Notes: a model not told the origin generated them from the letters alone. Numbered from the stretch's first letter, positions 11,207-24,710 are shown. The stretch is DNA of 64,000 bases from Stenogyne calaminthoides (GCA_037126765.1 JBBCBC010000001.1:22028622-22092621); one strand, 5' to 3'. A program made the numbers and translations.

Positions 11207-11703
11207 GATTTGTACTCGATTTAATTCCGCCACACAAGATTTTCTAGCACAATTTACCTCACTAGTGTAAGTTGTAAGGGCCTCCACATTGGTAGCGTTA
11301 CTTTGAGTTATAATTTTTAATTCCAAGTTATCACCATTACAAGTGGAAGTTATAACTCTCTCTCCAATTTTGGTTAGCACAGAGTAATGCTATTTTTTCT
11401 ACAAAAAGGAGGGGAGTGGCCCACAACTTTATCTGCAACATCACTTTTCCCTTTTTTTTTTATAATTATATTTTCCTATAATATTGATGTATGAAGTAGA
11501 CTTTGATTTTTTTTACAATTTTCAAAATTTAATTATGATTTATAACGGTAATATTTTTTTGTTGCCTATAATATATCATATACACATTTTTTCTTTCTCA
11601 CTCTTCATTAAAATTCTATTTCTTAGTTTCTTCACTATACTATATTTTTTATATTGATCCCATTCTCGTTTTTGTGTTTTTGAATTTTTTGTTTTCATAA
11701 CAA

Positions 11704-12925
11704 ATGGACAAAAATAATAAAGAATTTCGTAGAAATTTATTCAATCATCCTAATATGACAGATGAAATTCCCCTCTCTCAAAGTTCAATGAATCCATAAA
11801 TTTTTTAATATTCTCAATTTGGCTCGTCCACTCAATTTACTCCCAATTACGAATTTTTTTCCCATACTCCTTCATATTCTCAAAATTTTCAAGGTCTCCA
11901 TCAAATTCTTCCACTCCGAGATCCGAATATTTGCGACACTCATCGGGGCAATATTTTGGACAATCTCCGCCTCAAATATTCTCTTCTCCACGAGCAACTG
12001 AAATGTCATCAAGATATCGGAGTGACAAATAACCGACAACTCCAACTTTCGTCCCGGAGACATAACTATCTCAAGCTTCAACCCCAATTGATTTAGAAAA
12101 TTCAGATCAAGAGTGTGCCACTGGTGAAGTGCATACGTCTAACAAGTGGACAACATAAGAAGACGAGCAGCTGGGAAATTCTTTTGTCACGATAAGTGAT
12201 GATCCCATAATCGGCAACGATCAGAAATCGTTGGCATTTTGGAAGAGAGTCACATATTATTACAACGAGAATCGCCCCGCTGGTGCTCCAAAACAACGTT
12301 TCGAACAAGTAAAGCCACAATGGCTTAATACAATTGGGTCAAAGGTAAATATTTTTTGCTCTTGCTATAATAGTGTTTCTAATGTCTACAGAAGTGGAAC
12401 CAACAACGAAGATATAATGCGTATGACGCCCGAATTTTTTTGAATTTGTAATGGCAAAAATGTTGGGATAACCAAAGTCATTTAATCACAAGCATGTATG
12501 GAGGATTGTAAAGGACCATCCAATATTTTCTCCACAATACAATAATTCCATAGATGCATCAAAGAAAGCAAGAACCTCCGACTCAAACACGAGTAACAAC
12601 TCTGCTAGATTGAATTTTGATCTAAACATCGACGACACTCGGCCGATTGGGTAGAAAGCAGCCAAGAGAAAAGCAAAAGAAAAATCCAAGATTAGATCAG
12701 GGTCAATGAGAAATGATAAGATCGACCAATGTCTTGAAAAATTTACGGATTATAGTGATTGTAAAAAAAAAGAAAGTTATAACGCTTGAAAAGACGAGTG
12801 CATTGAAAGAATTGCATATGCAGGAATGTGAATTTGTTTATCAAGATACCTCCAATTGGACGGATGAGCAGCGTGCCACACATCAACATGTGTGTGCGAA
12901 GATTATTGTTGGGTGGAATTCATAG
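11704..12925 (+). pseudogene. PIF/Harbinger ORF1 (Myb/SANT-like)
   Basis: Starts MDKNNKEFRRNLF and, through several stops and shifts, gives a recognisable PIF ORF1 protein. Central residues read FWKRVTYYYNENRPAGAPKQ and NIFCSCYNSVSNVYRSG (12231-12420), the SANT/Myb-like trihelix often annotated as glutathione S-transferase T3-like. Further on come WRIVKDHPIFSPQYN-type and LNFDLNIDDTRPIG-type segments (12496-12655). PIF ORF1 proteins bind the element ends and cooperate with the transposase in the nucleus. Premature stops after SSMNP (about 11800), in the PEFF region (about 12440) and after RPIG show it is dead. Confidence 0.82.
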
Positions 12926-13178
12926 AATAATTTATCAGTCTTATCTTTATCTTATTAATGTATTTTTTCAATGTTTTTATGTTAATATATCTTTTATTTA
13001 ATTCCAATTTATTTCAATTAATGTATTAATTTAACATTTATGTTGTAAACTAAAAACTAGGTGTTGTAACCGTTAGAAACTAGTCGTTAAAAACTAGTCA
13101 TTGCAAACTAGTTGTTGCAAGGTAATAAGTGTGTATATATATATGCGTCATATGTTGTGAGGTTCTTCACATCCTACA
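12926..13178 (+). other. PIF intergenic spacer
   Basis: AT-rich spacer between ORF1 and transposase with short repeats (AACTAG/GTTGTAA near 13050-13120) and a TATATATATA run at 13134-13143. The run is probably part of the transposase promoter. The copia insertion follows at 13179, duplicating CTACA. Confidence 0.5.
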
Positions 13179-15026
13179 TGTTGGGATTATACTGAAAAGT
13201 ATGCTTTTTACTTTGTATAATCGAAACTGAATTTTCAGACTTATTTACTGAAATAAATTGTTTATCACTGATGCTTTAAATATGATTGAATGTTACATAT
13301 ATTTACTGCATAACTGTTCAATAATTCGTACGTGTTACATTGTAGTTAATTTAGTAATACCAGATCACAGAAGATTAAATTAACAGTCCCTTGTAACTAA
13401 GAGTACGCCATTCACGACCTAGATGGGAATGAAGAACCCATCATGAAAGGTTGAGGTGTAAGGCTCAGATTGGTTTGTCTTGACCAAGAGATTACACTAG
13501 TGCTTGACTGATGCGCTGAATAGGACCTACAGGAGGATAAATTCTTCAGAACTGAACAAGGAAGAATTAGACCTCAGTGGTTCGTTGTTTCTTAACCTTC
13601 GTCCCTTAAATAGGATCATGTGGGATTGGTAACTATTGCTTTGACTTATCATGGGTAGTGAATCAAAGAGAGATTCAATACTTTTTATCTTGGGCAATAT
13701 TATTAGTCACATGTGATTGCTAAGATTTAATACGAAGAATCGTGTACAAGTACGCTTGTTTGATTTGCCCCCTTGGGAGGTTCATAAGCTTTATCATACC
13801 AAATCTTGCAAGTGGAATTTGTTTCCGGTATGGATAATAATGTTGAACCGTTCCTCGACCAAGGACAAAAGATATTAATTAACGGAAAGCTATTTCAGTG
13901 GCTTGAATTAATTAATGGGCTAGATAATCTTAAACACGGGAAATAATGACCGGGAGCCATATTGACTGTAATATGAGTTAAGATGAATAATGCAATATTA
14001 ATTATGTAGTGGGATTAATTAATATTTATGGGCTTGAATTATATTGTGGCTCAATATTAGATATTCAAGATCCATTAGAAGGTCCAATCTTAATTCTCCT
14101 AAAGGCCCTCTGAGTAGCCCAACAAATAGTCCAATAACTGAAAAAGGTGATTAAAATAAAATAAATATTGTTGCTTAATTTTCCAACCAAAATTTCGAAA
14201 TTTATAGATAGGTTGGGAGAAAGATTTTCTTTGAATTTTGTTATGGAATGAAGATATGTATTCTTGGAATACAAGATTATCTCATTAAATTCAAGAAATC
14301 TCCCACTAGCTTATCTATATAGTAATTTTCGAAAAAAGTAGAAAATATGATGAGCAAGAAATATTTTCTTGATTTTCTTGAAAAGATATTATGGAAGATA
14401 TGTATTTCTTGAAATACAAGAATATCTCATAAATTCAAGAAGATCCAAATCTTGGATTCTTGCACATTAATTTTCGAAAAAATCCATATTAGAGGAGGTG
14501 GGATTTTTGTGGAATATTTTAATTATGGGAAAAAGAATATAGAAGATATATTCAAGATTTCTTGGTGACCAAGAAAAGTCTTTTCCCACATTGTTTTTCT
14601 ACAAGAAATTCGACCACTCCCTCTCCTATAAATAGGGGATGATTAGTTCATTCCCAAGTACAATTCCATGTGCTGGAAATATTAGCAAATCCACAAAGGT
14701 GGTGCAACAAAGTTTATTTTTTCCTTTTGTTAATTGTTCGACAAGTGTCCTTCCACCGGATAGTTGAGCAAGGGCTAAGGGAATACTTGGGAAGTCCTTT
14801 TGGTTAGTCCGTCCGACCAAAGTCAATTGCCATCCCGAGAATGCGTTCACGTAAAAACCGTAGATTCCGTCGTCGTGGTTTTTACGTGGCTTTTTATATG
14901 CATGATATGTTGTTGCAATTATTATTTGAATTAATATAGGATTAATTCATGCTAGTAATAATTAATGAATTAAATTTGTATTTAAATATTCACCCCGAAT
15001 AGATCTGTGCAACTCATTCCCCAACA
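13179..15026 (+). repeat. 5' LTR of element 2
   Basis: TGTTGGGATTATACTG..CCCCAACA, 1848 bp. A TATAAATA box at 14627-14634 is followed by GGGGATG. Differences from the 3' LTR are few and often sit at CAG or CTG sites (for example CAGTGG at 13896-13901 against CAAATGG at 21154-21160). Confidence 0.96.
14627..14634 (+). promoter_or_regulatory. TATA box of element 2 5' LTR
   Basis: TATAAATA within CTCCTATAAATAGGGG, repeated at 21882-21889 in the 3' LTR and, slightly changed, at 44066-44073. This is the likely core promoter for the genomic RNA. Confidence 0.65.
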
Positions 15027-15028
15027 AG

Positions 15029-15040
15029 CGGTATCGAGCC
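15029..15040 (+). other. Primer-binding site of element 2, altered
   Basis: CGGTATCGAGCC two bases after the LTR. The expected tRNA-Met complement is TGGTATCAGAGC: here T is C and CAGAG reads CGAG. The lost A in CAG matches a pattern seen at many CAG/CTG sites in the window and may be a sequencing artefact. Confidence 0.75.
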
Positions 15041-16532
15041 ACGATTTAGACTCAATTTTTTAAATTGTAATTTAATTAAATGGACATTAAATTTGAAATT
15101 GGATAGTAGAATCTGTTAGATCTGCTTTTGCGGTATCCAATTGTTATGGATTTTAATGTGTTTATTTATGCATGCATATAAACCGTGTTTTTAATTCGAT
15201 TAGTTTCGGATTTGTTTTGCCTCGTGAAAAAATCACGAGTAGACTAGGATTTGCTTGATTTGATCAATGTAATAGACTAGTCTAGATCTAGGTTTATTTA
15301 TTTTTGTAAATAAATTGTAACCGGATCGGGAAATCGAAGAGACGAAGAATTAAAGGATGAAATCCGTAATCAACTGGCGTAAAAGACGGGCGCTGTATTT
15401 AAGGGCGCATGGGGCAGGCCGGGCGGCCGAAAGGCCTTGAGAATGGTAATACGGCGGCGCATTTCCGGGCGCTTAGGCGTCTGTGATACCGTCTTGGCGC
15501 TCGAAAGCCGAGCGGATGGGGGCGGATGACCTCGAATGGCGGGCGATGATCTGTGGGCGGATCCGAGGTCGCAGAAGAGAAGAAGGATGGCGCCGAAGAC
15601 GCATCTTGTAGCGTTACTGCCGCCGAGATACTAATGCTCACCCTCATCTAAAGTCTTAGAAACTTTGGCAGGCACGGACAGCCCGGCGGTGCCGAGGTGG
15701 CCCTAGGCTAAAAGCGGTCCAGACGCGTCTCGATCCTGCATCAGTGCCGCTGCTTGGCGTGGCGTTTTGAGACGAAGTATTTTTTCGAGACGAACGAGTG
15801 GGAGAAATTCGAGACGTGTTTCTTCAAGATCAAGTCAAGAAAAATCAAACCATGACAATTGGATAATTTGTGCCCAATATGTTTATTTTTCTGTTTTGCT
15901 TGATTTATTTGTGCTATCTTATGCTTTATTTAATTTGTTTAAATGTGTTTGCTTGAGGGTTGCCAAATGAAAAAATCTCACCTTAAAAATTACTAAGTAT
16001 GTTTAAATAATTAATTGACAATTTTATTCCGGATAATAAAATTGAATTAATTTTGACCTCCATGATTTATTTATTTGTGAATTCTTTTGGAGAAATTCCC
16101 CCAACGGGACGGTCAAAAGATAGGTTTCACATGAATAAATTCCAAACGGATGATTGTGGGTTATTACTAGTGGCGACGATGACCCTCCCAACGAGGTTCG
16201 ATCAAAGTGAAATAATAATCCTGTATTTAATCATGGTTATTACTTAGGTATAAAATTGATATGCATATACTTCCCCGAAGTCCCTGTCAATTTTATATTG
16301 GTCAAGTGGGAGCCAACTATTAATCTGGATATTAAAGGTTTGTAACTGTTCTTGTTTGTAACCTGCTTGAATGTGTTTAAATAATGACCCACCCAACGTG
16401 GCTTATTTAAACTGTTTTGAGATGTTGGCTGATGCATTGTTCATATTTTTTTGAGATTTTAAATATGATGCATGTGATCGAATCTTGTGATATACTTGTG
16501 CTTTTGCATATAGTTGTTTATTTCAGTTCAGC
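15041..16532 (+). other. Untranslated leader of element 2, with GC-rich block
   Basis: About 1.5 kb without gag homology. Positions 15360-15770 are GC-rich, corresponding in place but not closely in sequence to the 8690-9030 block of element 1. From 16050 to 16530 it follows element 1 (7880-8350) well. The end, AGTTGTTTATTTCAG at about 16513-16527, just before the gag ATG, looks like a 3' splice site. Confidence 0.6.
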
Positions 16533-17280
16533 ATGTCGTTACTTTTTTAATCCACTGTTATTATACTTAAAGTCAATACCATATGTATGGAAACTGATTG
16601 GAAACGAAAATTATAATTGTCCTAACTGCACAAAAGCACAAGTGGATTTTTGACACACCAAAATCAGATGAGCCAACTGACGAGTCAAAACATGCGGGAC
16701 TCGTCAGATCACCTTGCGAGAGATGTCGTCGCTGAAAATGGTGGAGGGCAAACCCGTAAGGGATTACGTCCTCAAAATAGATGGCACATCTGAACAAACT
16801 TGAGATTCTGAGTGCAGATTATGATCTGGAGACTCAGATGAATTTGGTACTTCACTCTCTGTCCAAAAGGTTTTTGAGCATTTTGGCCTCGCTAGCTAAT
16901 TTGTTGCAAGCTTTTGGTCTCGGCAGAGATGTTGATAAGGCACCAAAACTCAAGCTTTGACGGCAAGTGGTCCGTCTTCATCTTCTAGGCCAAGGGAGGC
17001 AAGAAAAGAATAGGACCAAAGGCCATAAGCAATATAACTCAACTGTTGCCAAGGGCAATGGTAAGATGAGGAATGCTTGTTGTGTCAAGGAAAATCCAAA
17101 GAGGAAGTGCTTAAGCTGCGGTGAGAGAGGACAATGGAGGTTTTGCCCGTTCCAACCCCAAAAGGGACGGAAAGAAAGGTAATTCTCATGCATTAGTTGT
17201 TGAAACTTGTTTAGCGGCGTATACTTCTCATTCGTGGGTGATTGATACGAGATCCACTAATCATGTTGGCTTCACGGGTT
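16533..17280 (+). pseudogene. Gag and protease start (element 2)
   Basis: Starts at ATG 16533 (MS.. then degenerate). Recognisable blocks are EMSSLKMVEGKPVRDYVLK (about 16718-16773), the zinc knuckle CLSCGERGQWRF (about 17109-17145) and the protease motif WVIDTRSTNHV (about 17236-17268). The knuckle has Gln in place of His and its last Cys is shifted out of frame. The protease active site DTG reads DTR. As in element 1, the middle of the capsid domain is absent. Several frame changes; not functional as read. Confidence 0.72.
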
Positions 17281-17327
17281 CTAAATGATCCGGCAACTTA
17301 GTGGGAGTGAGATCTTCATCACACTGG

Positions 17328-17470
17328 GCAACGTTACGAAAGTAGAAGACATTGCAATGCTACGTAAGTGGCAGATATTGCAATGCTACGATAGTAACTA
17401 TTATTGCAATACTACGCAAGTAGCAGACATCGCAATGCTACATGAGTAGCAGTTAAAGCAGTGGGAGAAG
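17328..17470 (+). repeat. 26-bp minisatellite in protease/pre-integrase region (element 2)
   Basis: Four copies of a 26-bp unit beginning GCAATGCTACGTAAGTGGCA (starts 17353, 17379, 17405, 17431) plus a partial upstream copy ending at about 17352. The period as read is 26, not a multiple of three, so it is presumably a 27-bp coding unit (about N-x-T-K-V-A) that has lost a base per copy, or has been shortened artefactually. The corresponding array is at 6957-7085 on the minus strand in element 1. Confidence 0.8.
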
Positions 17471-17472
17471 TG

Positions 17473-18760
17473 CACCTAACTTTTGAAGATAAAGTTTGTT
17501 TGAGATTATCTTTATGTTCCCAGTTTTAGAAAGAATTCACTTTCAGTTTCTAAAATTCGATTAAAGGACACTAAGTTTCTTCTAATAAGAATGACATCAT
17601 TTTTGAAATGATGAGTGTATCTGTAACGGGACATTGATGGAAAATCTCTATACAATTAACTGTGCACACCACTCACGAAATGCATCCTATAACACATCAA
17701 CTATTTCCGACAAAAGAAAGCATGAACGAAATACTTCTTTGGTATCTAAGATTAGGTCATATAAATCCAAAGAGGATCCAAAGGTTGGTGAAAGATAGTT
17801 CACTGGAGCGTCTCCAAGTTGAACAAATTCCAACCTGTGAATCATGTTTGGAGGGTAAAATGACCAAGAGGGCAATTGGAGCCAAGGGGAATAGAGCCAA
17901 ATAAGTGTTAGAGATCGTTCACACAGATGTATGTGGTCCAATGTCAACCAAAGCAAGAGGAGGTTATGAGTATTTTTATTGATGATTACTCAAGGTACGG
18001 TTACATTTTCCTTATGAAGCATGAATCTGAGACCTTTGAGAAATTCTAAGAATTTAAGGCTCAAACAGAGAATCATAGGGAAAAACGTATCAAGTCTCTA
18101 CGATCTGATCGTGGAGGCAAATACCTCAGCGATGAGTTTTTGAACTACTTATCTGATGAAGGGATTGTATCCCAGCTCACTGCACCCGGAACCCCTCAAC
18201 AAAACGGGGTTGCAGAGAGAAGAAACATAATTCTTTTGGAAATGGTTAGATCAATGATGAGTTATGCGGATCTTCCCGAGTCGTTCTGGGGTCATGCCTT
18301 GGAAACAGCGACTTATTCTTAACATGGTGCTATCCAAATCGGTTCCCAAAACTCCCAAAGAATTGTGGACCGGGCGCAAGCCTAGTATGATACACATGAG
18401 AATTTGGGGGTGTCCGGCCTACGTGTAGGACAAGGAAGCTGGTAAATTGGATCCTCGATCAAACTTAAGGCTGTTTTGTAGGATACCCCGAGGGAACAAA
18501 AGGGTGTATGTTCTATAGTCCCGAAGATCAAAAGGTGGTCATCAGCACCCATTTTAGATTTTTGGAAGAAGACTATATGAACCAAAGAAAAACCCAGAAG
18601 TGGGATTACCTTAAATGAGCTTAGAGGGCAAACCTCAGTGCCAACTGTACTAGATGATATACCAAACGATATGTTTTCACAACCGGAGCCTCGTCGTAGT
18701 GGGAGGGTTGTTAGACAGCCCGAGAGATTCATGGGAATAGGAGAGTCCTCGGACTTGATT
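17473..18760 (+). pseudogene. Integrase region (element 2)
   Basis: The segment 17740-17900 gives GHINPKRIQRLVKDSSLERL and CESCLEGKMTKRAIGAKGN, the HHCC zinc-binding end and linker. IVHTDVCGPM follows a stop at about 17901. The second-Asp region (IDDYSRYGYIFLMKHE-like, 17976-18020) and PQQNGVAERRN (18198-18230) complete the DDE core. Frameshifts and stops occur near 17901, 17975, 18048 and 18320. The C-terminal part to 18760 carries the Arg-rich PRRSGRVVRQPERF-like block. Confidence 0.82.
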
Positions 18761-20326
18761 CACGAAATCAGACCCATGGACATATGATGAGACACTCCAA
18801 GATAAGGATGCAGATTCTTGGCAAACAACAATGAAAGCCAAAGTGGGTTTTATGTTTCATAATAGAGTGTGGGAAATAGTCGAACCACTTAATGGGGTCA
18901 AATCCATTGGATGCAAGTGGGTATATAAGAGGAAAAGAGGACCGAACGGGAAGGTTGAAACCTTTAAAGCAAGACTAGTGGCGAAAGGTTACACTCAGAA
19001 AGAAGGGATCGATTATGAGGAAACTTTTTCGCCCGTAGCCATGCTTAAGTCCATCCGTATTCTCTTATCGATTGCTGCACATTTCGACTTTGAAATAGGG
19101 TAAATAGATGTCAAGATAGCTTTCCTTAATGGAAGTCTTGATGAAGAGATCTATATGCAACAACCCCAAGGTTTTATTGAAACAGGCCAAGTACATCTAG
19201 TTTGTAAGCTCAAGAGATCCATTTACGGACTCAAACAGGCATCCAGAGCTTGGAACCAGTATTTTGATCATGTAATAAAGTCTTATGGGTTTGATCAAAA
19301 TGAGTTTGAAAGTTGTGTGTATAAAAAGCATGTCGGAACTGCATTGGTATTCTTAGTACTATACGTAGACGACATTCTGATCATCGGGAACGATGTGAAG
19401 GTGTTATCAGACGTAAGGGCATGGCTTTCAAAACAGTTTGATATGAAAGACTTAGGGAAGCCGGACACATCCTTGGGATCAAGATCACAAGAAAAGGATG
19501 GTCGGGTTATCGCAAGTTTCATACATAGACACTGGTTTTTGAAACTATTCAGCATGCAAGATTCCAAGAAAGGATTCGTACCCTTCAGACTTGGAATCCA
19601 TCTATCCAAGAAAAGTTCCCTAAGACGAAAAATGAGATAGATGACATGAAAGGTGTTCCTTGTGCTTCGGCTGTCGGAAACCTTATGTATGCATTGCTGT
19701 GTACGTGGCCGGATATCTGCTTTGCCGTAGGCATGGAAGCAAGATATCAAAGTAACCCAGGGAAAGCGCATTGGATGACAGTTAAAAACATTCTGAAGTG
19801 TCTGAAAAGAACTCGGGATAGAATGTTGATTTATCAGTCAGATACTCCAATCCCCATCGGCTACACGGACTCGGATTTCCAATCAGGTTTGGATTCCAGA
19901 AATTATCTGCCTCAGTTAGTGTGTTTTCATTTGGGAAGTGTAGCCATCAAGTGGACGAGTGTGAAGCAGAAATGCATCACTGACTCAACCATGGAAGTCG
20001 GGTAAGTAGCTGCTTGAGAAGCAGTGAAAGAACCGATTGGGCTCTAGATCTTCTTAGTGGACTTGGATGGTGTTCTGAATTTGTCTAGCAATATCTACTA
20101 GGGGCAGTTACAAATTCAAGAGAACCAAGAGTCCACGAGTCAAACAAACACATTAAAGGAAAGACATCTTATACGAGAAATCGTTAAGAGAGGAGATATA
20201 GATGTGGCAAAGATAGCGTCCGAGGACAACCTAGCAGATCCATTCACAAAGCGTCTGCCTCTGAATACATTCGAGAGACATGTGAGTGGAATGGGTGTCA
20301 AGACCATTGCCAATCTGCTTTGAGTA
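18761..20326 (+). pseudogene. Reverse transcriptase and RNase H (element 2)
   Basis: 18831-19103 reads GCKWVYKRKRGPNGKVETFKAR-type RT sequence. A stop codon (TAA, about 19100) precedes the motif A Asp, after which IDVKIAFLNGSLDEE continues. LYVDDILIIGND (about 19360-19395) is intact. RNase H follows, with YTDSDFQSGLDSRN and KCITDSTMEVG. The last segment, 20150-20325, ends with ADPFTKRL-like and HVSGMGVK motifs. At least five stops or frameshifts. Compared with element 1 it is more decayed, although its LTR pair is closer to identical. Confidence 0.85.
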
Positions 20327-20422
20327 TAAGTGGGAGAAATTATTAGGTTCGTGTAGGTGACATTAGATGTCACGGACTACGCGAGACGTGTTGTAGTATA
20401 CTTAAAAGCAGACTTTGAGTAT

Positions 20423-20432
20423 AAGTGGGAGA
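20423..20432 (+). other. Polypurine tract of element 2
   Basis: AAGTGGGAGA one base upstream of the 3' LTR. Almost the same string (AAGTGGGAGAA) also occurs about 100 bp earlier, at 20329-20339. Confidence 0.85.
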
Positions 20433-20433
20433 T

Positions 20434-22280
20434 TGTTGGGATTATACTGAAAAGTATGCTTTTTACTTTGTATAATCGAAACTGAATTTTCAGACTTATT
20501 TACTGAAATAAATTATTTATCACTGATGCTTTAAATATTATTGAATGTTACATATATTTACTGCATAACTGTTCAATAATTCGTACGTGTTACATTGTAG
20601 TTAATTTAGTGATACCAGATCACAGAAGATTAAATTAACAGTCCCTTGTAACTAAGAGTACGCCATTCACTACCTAGATGGGAATGAACAACCCATCATG
20701 AAAGGTTGAGGTGTAAGGCTCAGATTGGTTTGTCTTGACCAAGAGATTACACTAGTGCTTGACTGATGCGCTGAATAGGACCTACAGGAGGATAAATTCT
20801 TCAGAACTGAACAAGGAAGAATTAGACCTCAGTGGTTCGTTGTTTCTTAACCTTCTTCCCTTAAATAGGATCACGTGGGATTGGTAACTATTGCTTTGAC
20901 TTATCATGGGTAGCGAATCAAAGAGAGATTCAATACTTTTTATCTTGGGCAATATTATTAGTCACATGTGATTGCTAAGATTTAATCTGAAGAATCGTGT
21001 ACAAAAATGCACGCTTGTTTGATTTGCCCCCTGGGGAGTTCATAAGCTTTATCATACCAAATCTTGCAAGTGGAATTTGTTTTAGGTATGGATAATAATG
21101 TTGAACCGTTCCTCGACCAAGGACAAAAGATATTAATTAACGAAAAGCTATTTCAAATGGCTTGAATTAATTAATGGGCTAGATAATCTTAAACACGGGA
21201 AATAATGACCGGAGCCATATTGATGTAATATGGGTTAAGATGGATAGTCAATATTAATTATGTAGTGGGATTAATTAATATTTATGGGCTTGAATTATAT
21301 TGTGGCTCAATATTAGATATTCAAGATCCATTAGAAGGTCCAATCTTAATTCTCCTAAAGGCCCCTCGAGTAGCCCAACAAATAGTCCAATAAGCTGAAA
21401 AATGATTAAAATAAAATAAATATTGTTGCTTAATTTTCCAACCAAAATTTCGAAATTTATAGATATGTTGGGAGAAAGATTTTCTTTGAATTTTGTTATG
21501 GAATGAAGATATGTATTCTTGGAATACAAGATTATCTCATTAAATTCAAGAAATCTCCCACTAGCTTATCTATATAGTAATTTTCGAAAAAAGTAGAAAA
21601 TATGATGAGCAAGAAAGATTTTCTTGATTTTCTTGAAAAGATATTATGGAAGATATGTATTTCTTGAAATACAAGAATATCTCATAAATTCAAGAAGATC
21701 CAAATCTTGGATTCTTGCACATTAATTTTCGAAAAAATCCATATTAGAGGAGGTGGGATTTTTGTGGAATATTTTAATTATGGGAAAAAGAATATAGAAG
21801 ATATATTCAAGATTTCTTGGTAACCAAGAAAAGTCTTTTCCCACATTATTTTTCTACAAGAAATTCGACCACTCACTCTCCTATAAATAGGGGATGATTA
21901 GTTCATTCCCAAGTACAATTCCATGTGCTGAAAATATTAGCAAATCCACAAAGGTGGTGCAACAAAGTTTATTTTTTCCTTTTGTTAATTGTTCAACAAG
22001 TGTCCTTCCACCGGATAGTTGAGCAAGGGCTAAGGGAATACTTGGGAAGTCCTTTTGGTTAGTCCGTCCGACCGAAGTCACTGTCATCCCGAGAGGTACG
22101 TTCACGTAAACCCGTAGATTCCGCATGCGTAGGTTTTACGTGGCTTTTTATATGCATGATATGTTGTTGCAATTATTATTTGAATTAATATAGGATTAAT
22201 TCATGCTAGTAATAATTAATGAATTAAATTTGTATTTAAATATTCACCCCGAATAGATCTGTGCAACTCATTCCCCAACA
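20434..22280 (+). repeat. 3' LTR of element 2
   Basis: TGTTGGG..CCAACA, 1847 bp, followed by the TSD CTACA and then host PIF sequence that repeats the pre-insertion CTTCACATCCTACA. TATAAATA lies at 21882-21889. Confidence 0.96.
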
Positions 22281-24702
22281 CTACAATCTTCACATCCTAC
22301 ATTTGAAGAATAACCTCTCAAATATCTTTACTCCAAAATGTCTCAATATTCCATGAGTTCAAGCCAATCCTATGAATCTAATGACCATCCCAGTTCACCT
22401 GGTGAACAAATGATGTTAACAATTCTTCAAAATTTGAAAGACGATGTGCACAATCAACGAACTAGAAGATTCATTGAGAGAAACCATGAAGAGGGACATG
22501 TTAGGCTTTTCAATGATTATTTCTCTTCAAGTCCGGTGTATCTAGTTTTAGTGTTAGTGTCCTAGAGACAATCCTATTGTAAGGACATAATACTAAGATA
22601 ATATTTAGTATTGGTTTAATATCATTATTTATTTAATATTAAATGTATGGCATTACATTTGTTTGAATATTATGTTTGGTTGTTTGCATTTATTCTTATT
22701 TGTGTTCCCATGAGTCATTGTTGTCATTGAGATTGTGAAAACTCAGATGACTTAAGCATGATTCTCAAATAGCCCCGGTCAAGGATAATCAAGAATGAGA
22801 TATTGATGATGCAATTGAGATTAGTGTGCGATCTGCATCATACTCTTAGAGAGTGTATTAAGATCTCACTTACTACGAGATACTAGGTATCTCATGATGG
22901 ATGCATAGATACCTTAGAGGGTAGTGATATACCCATCCGAGAAACCGTTTGATGTAATTTCACAATATGTGTCTACGGGTGTCTCGGTTAGTGGGAGTGA
23001 TGCAATACTCTTTTGACTTGAGGTCAATACGCACGACATATGTGGAGTGATGAACTTTAATCATGACCGACGCTTGCACCCTTCCATGGGTAGATATGAC
23101 TTGGATTGGGTTCATCACGAAATTCATGTGCGTGGTAGTTCAGCCAAGAATAAGATTCATTCCTCAATGTGGATTTAGAGAGAATACTCATCTTCTCATC
23201 ATAATTGGATCTAAGTCATCGCCCGATGCACGTCAACTTGGACTTTGTGGTCAAGTGTGACATACGTGATCAATTAGTGATTAGAGATAATATGATTAAG
23301 TTATTTGAATAGACACTTCATCATGTTCAAGATTTAATCGAGTATTCGCGAATGAAAGGAACTTATCGTAATAGCCTATGTTTTAGTTAAAGGCAGTTGT
23401 ACGTTTCTCGCAACGTACCTCATATATTGAGAATATCTGATTTACTGTCTAGGGTTCAATTATGATCATTAGTTTGACTAATAACTTGATATATGAGGGT
23501 CTATGGGTCACACAACAAGTAATTCCCTTTACAAATTAAAGTTGGTTGATTAAGTATTAAATTGAATTTAATATTTAATTTATGGAGAATTAATAATATA
23601 TTAATTTGGAATTAATTATTAATACTGTTTAATTAGATTGGATTTACTTAAATAGGAATCCCAAATAATATATGGAATATTATTGTAGGAAAATATATTT
23701 AGGGGAAATCAAATCTATGGGATTTGAGTTGCAAGATTAGGAAATTGTTGGGAGATGAATTTAATAAAGATATGATTTTGATTAGATCTCAAAACCCCTG
23801 AGTATGACATGTTCAAGAATAATCTTGATAGTTGAGTCAGGATTCAGTTTTAAAGTATTCAGGATGTTATCTGCAAAATGTATAGTCGTGAGATATAGAC
23901 CAAAGTTAGATCTCAAGATTAAAAAACTCAAGAAGTTTCAAGAAACCGGTTTCAAAGATAAAGCCAAAGTTTCAAGTTTCAAAGATGAAACGAAGAAATC
24001 AAGTCTCAAAGAGAAATCGAGATATCAAGACTCAAGATGAAATCGAGATATCAAGACTCAATATGAAACCGAGGAACTGAAGACTTAGCATGAAGACTCA
24101 GTATATTAGTCAAGACATCTCAGAAGACCTCAAGACTCGAAGACATCAAGACTCGAAGACTCAAGACGCCAAGACGTAAGATCAAGAATCAAGATCAAAA
24201 ATATCAAGGCAGAGTAATTATCAAGACTCGTAAATGTATCAATGCTCAAAGATAAACTTGAATGTTCCGAGGCACTGAAAATATCTATCTGAAGGATGCA
24301 ATACTGAGAAGATCGCGATTCCTTAGAAAAATAGATATTTGCCAAGACATTCAATGCAGACAAAAGGAACTAAGATAAAGTGTTGTTAAGGTTATATCAA
24401 CTCAGAGATTGTAACCAAAAGAGCCGTTGCATTGTCTACCTTTTAACCGAGACAAAAAGTCAAAAAGAGGAAGACAACATCATACCATCTTTAATCGACA
24501 AACGGATTTCAAAAAAGATGTCGAAAGTCACGAAGTTCCAGTGCCAAAAAAGTGAAGACCGGCTACATGAAAGGTTATTGCCTAAAACATATTAGGGAGT
24601 GTCAAACCTTAAAATATAGCCGTTTCTCACACACCATAAGAGGAAACTCTAGGAGCTATCTCTCCAACGGATAGTTTTTCAAGAGTGACCTTGGTGTATG
24701 CC

Positions 24703-24710
24703 TATAAATA
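24703..24710 (+). promoter_or_regulatory. TATA box of the Sirevirus-like LTR
   Basis: TATAAATA in GTATGCCTATAAATACTTG, repeated at 40792-40799 in the 3' LTR. Likely genomic RNA promoter. Confidence 0.65.

Larger units (their letters stand above)
13179..22280 (+). mobile_element. Ty1/copia LTR retrotransposon (element 2)
   Basis: A complete 9102-bp insertion with a perfect 5-bp TSD, CTACA, at 13174-13178 and 22281-22285. The LTRs of 1848 and 1847 bp are near-identical. The interior has primer site, leader, gag, protease, minisatellite, integrase, RT, RNase H and polypurine tract, all plus strand. It belongs to the same family as element 1 but carries more stop codons in pol. It sits between ORF1 and the transposase of the PIF element. 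Confidence 0.96.

Noticed and set aside
24130..24363. Minus-strand frame in the Sirevirus LTR
   Set aside because: Repeat-derived serine/leucine-rich translation, repeated in altered form at 40115-40306; not conserved as protein.
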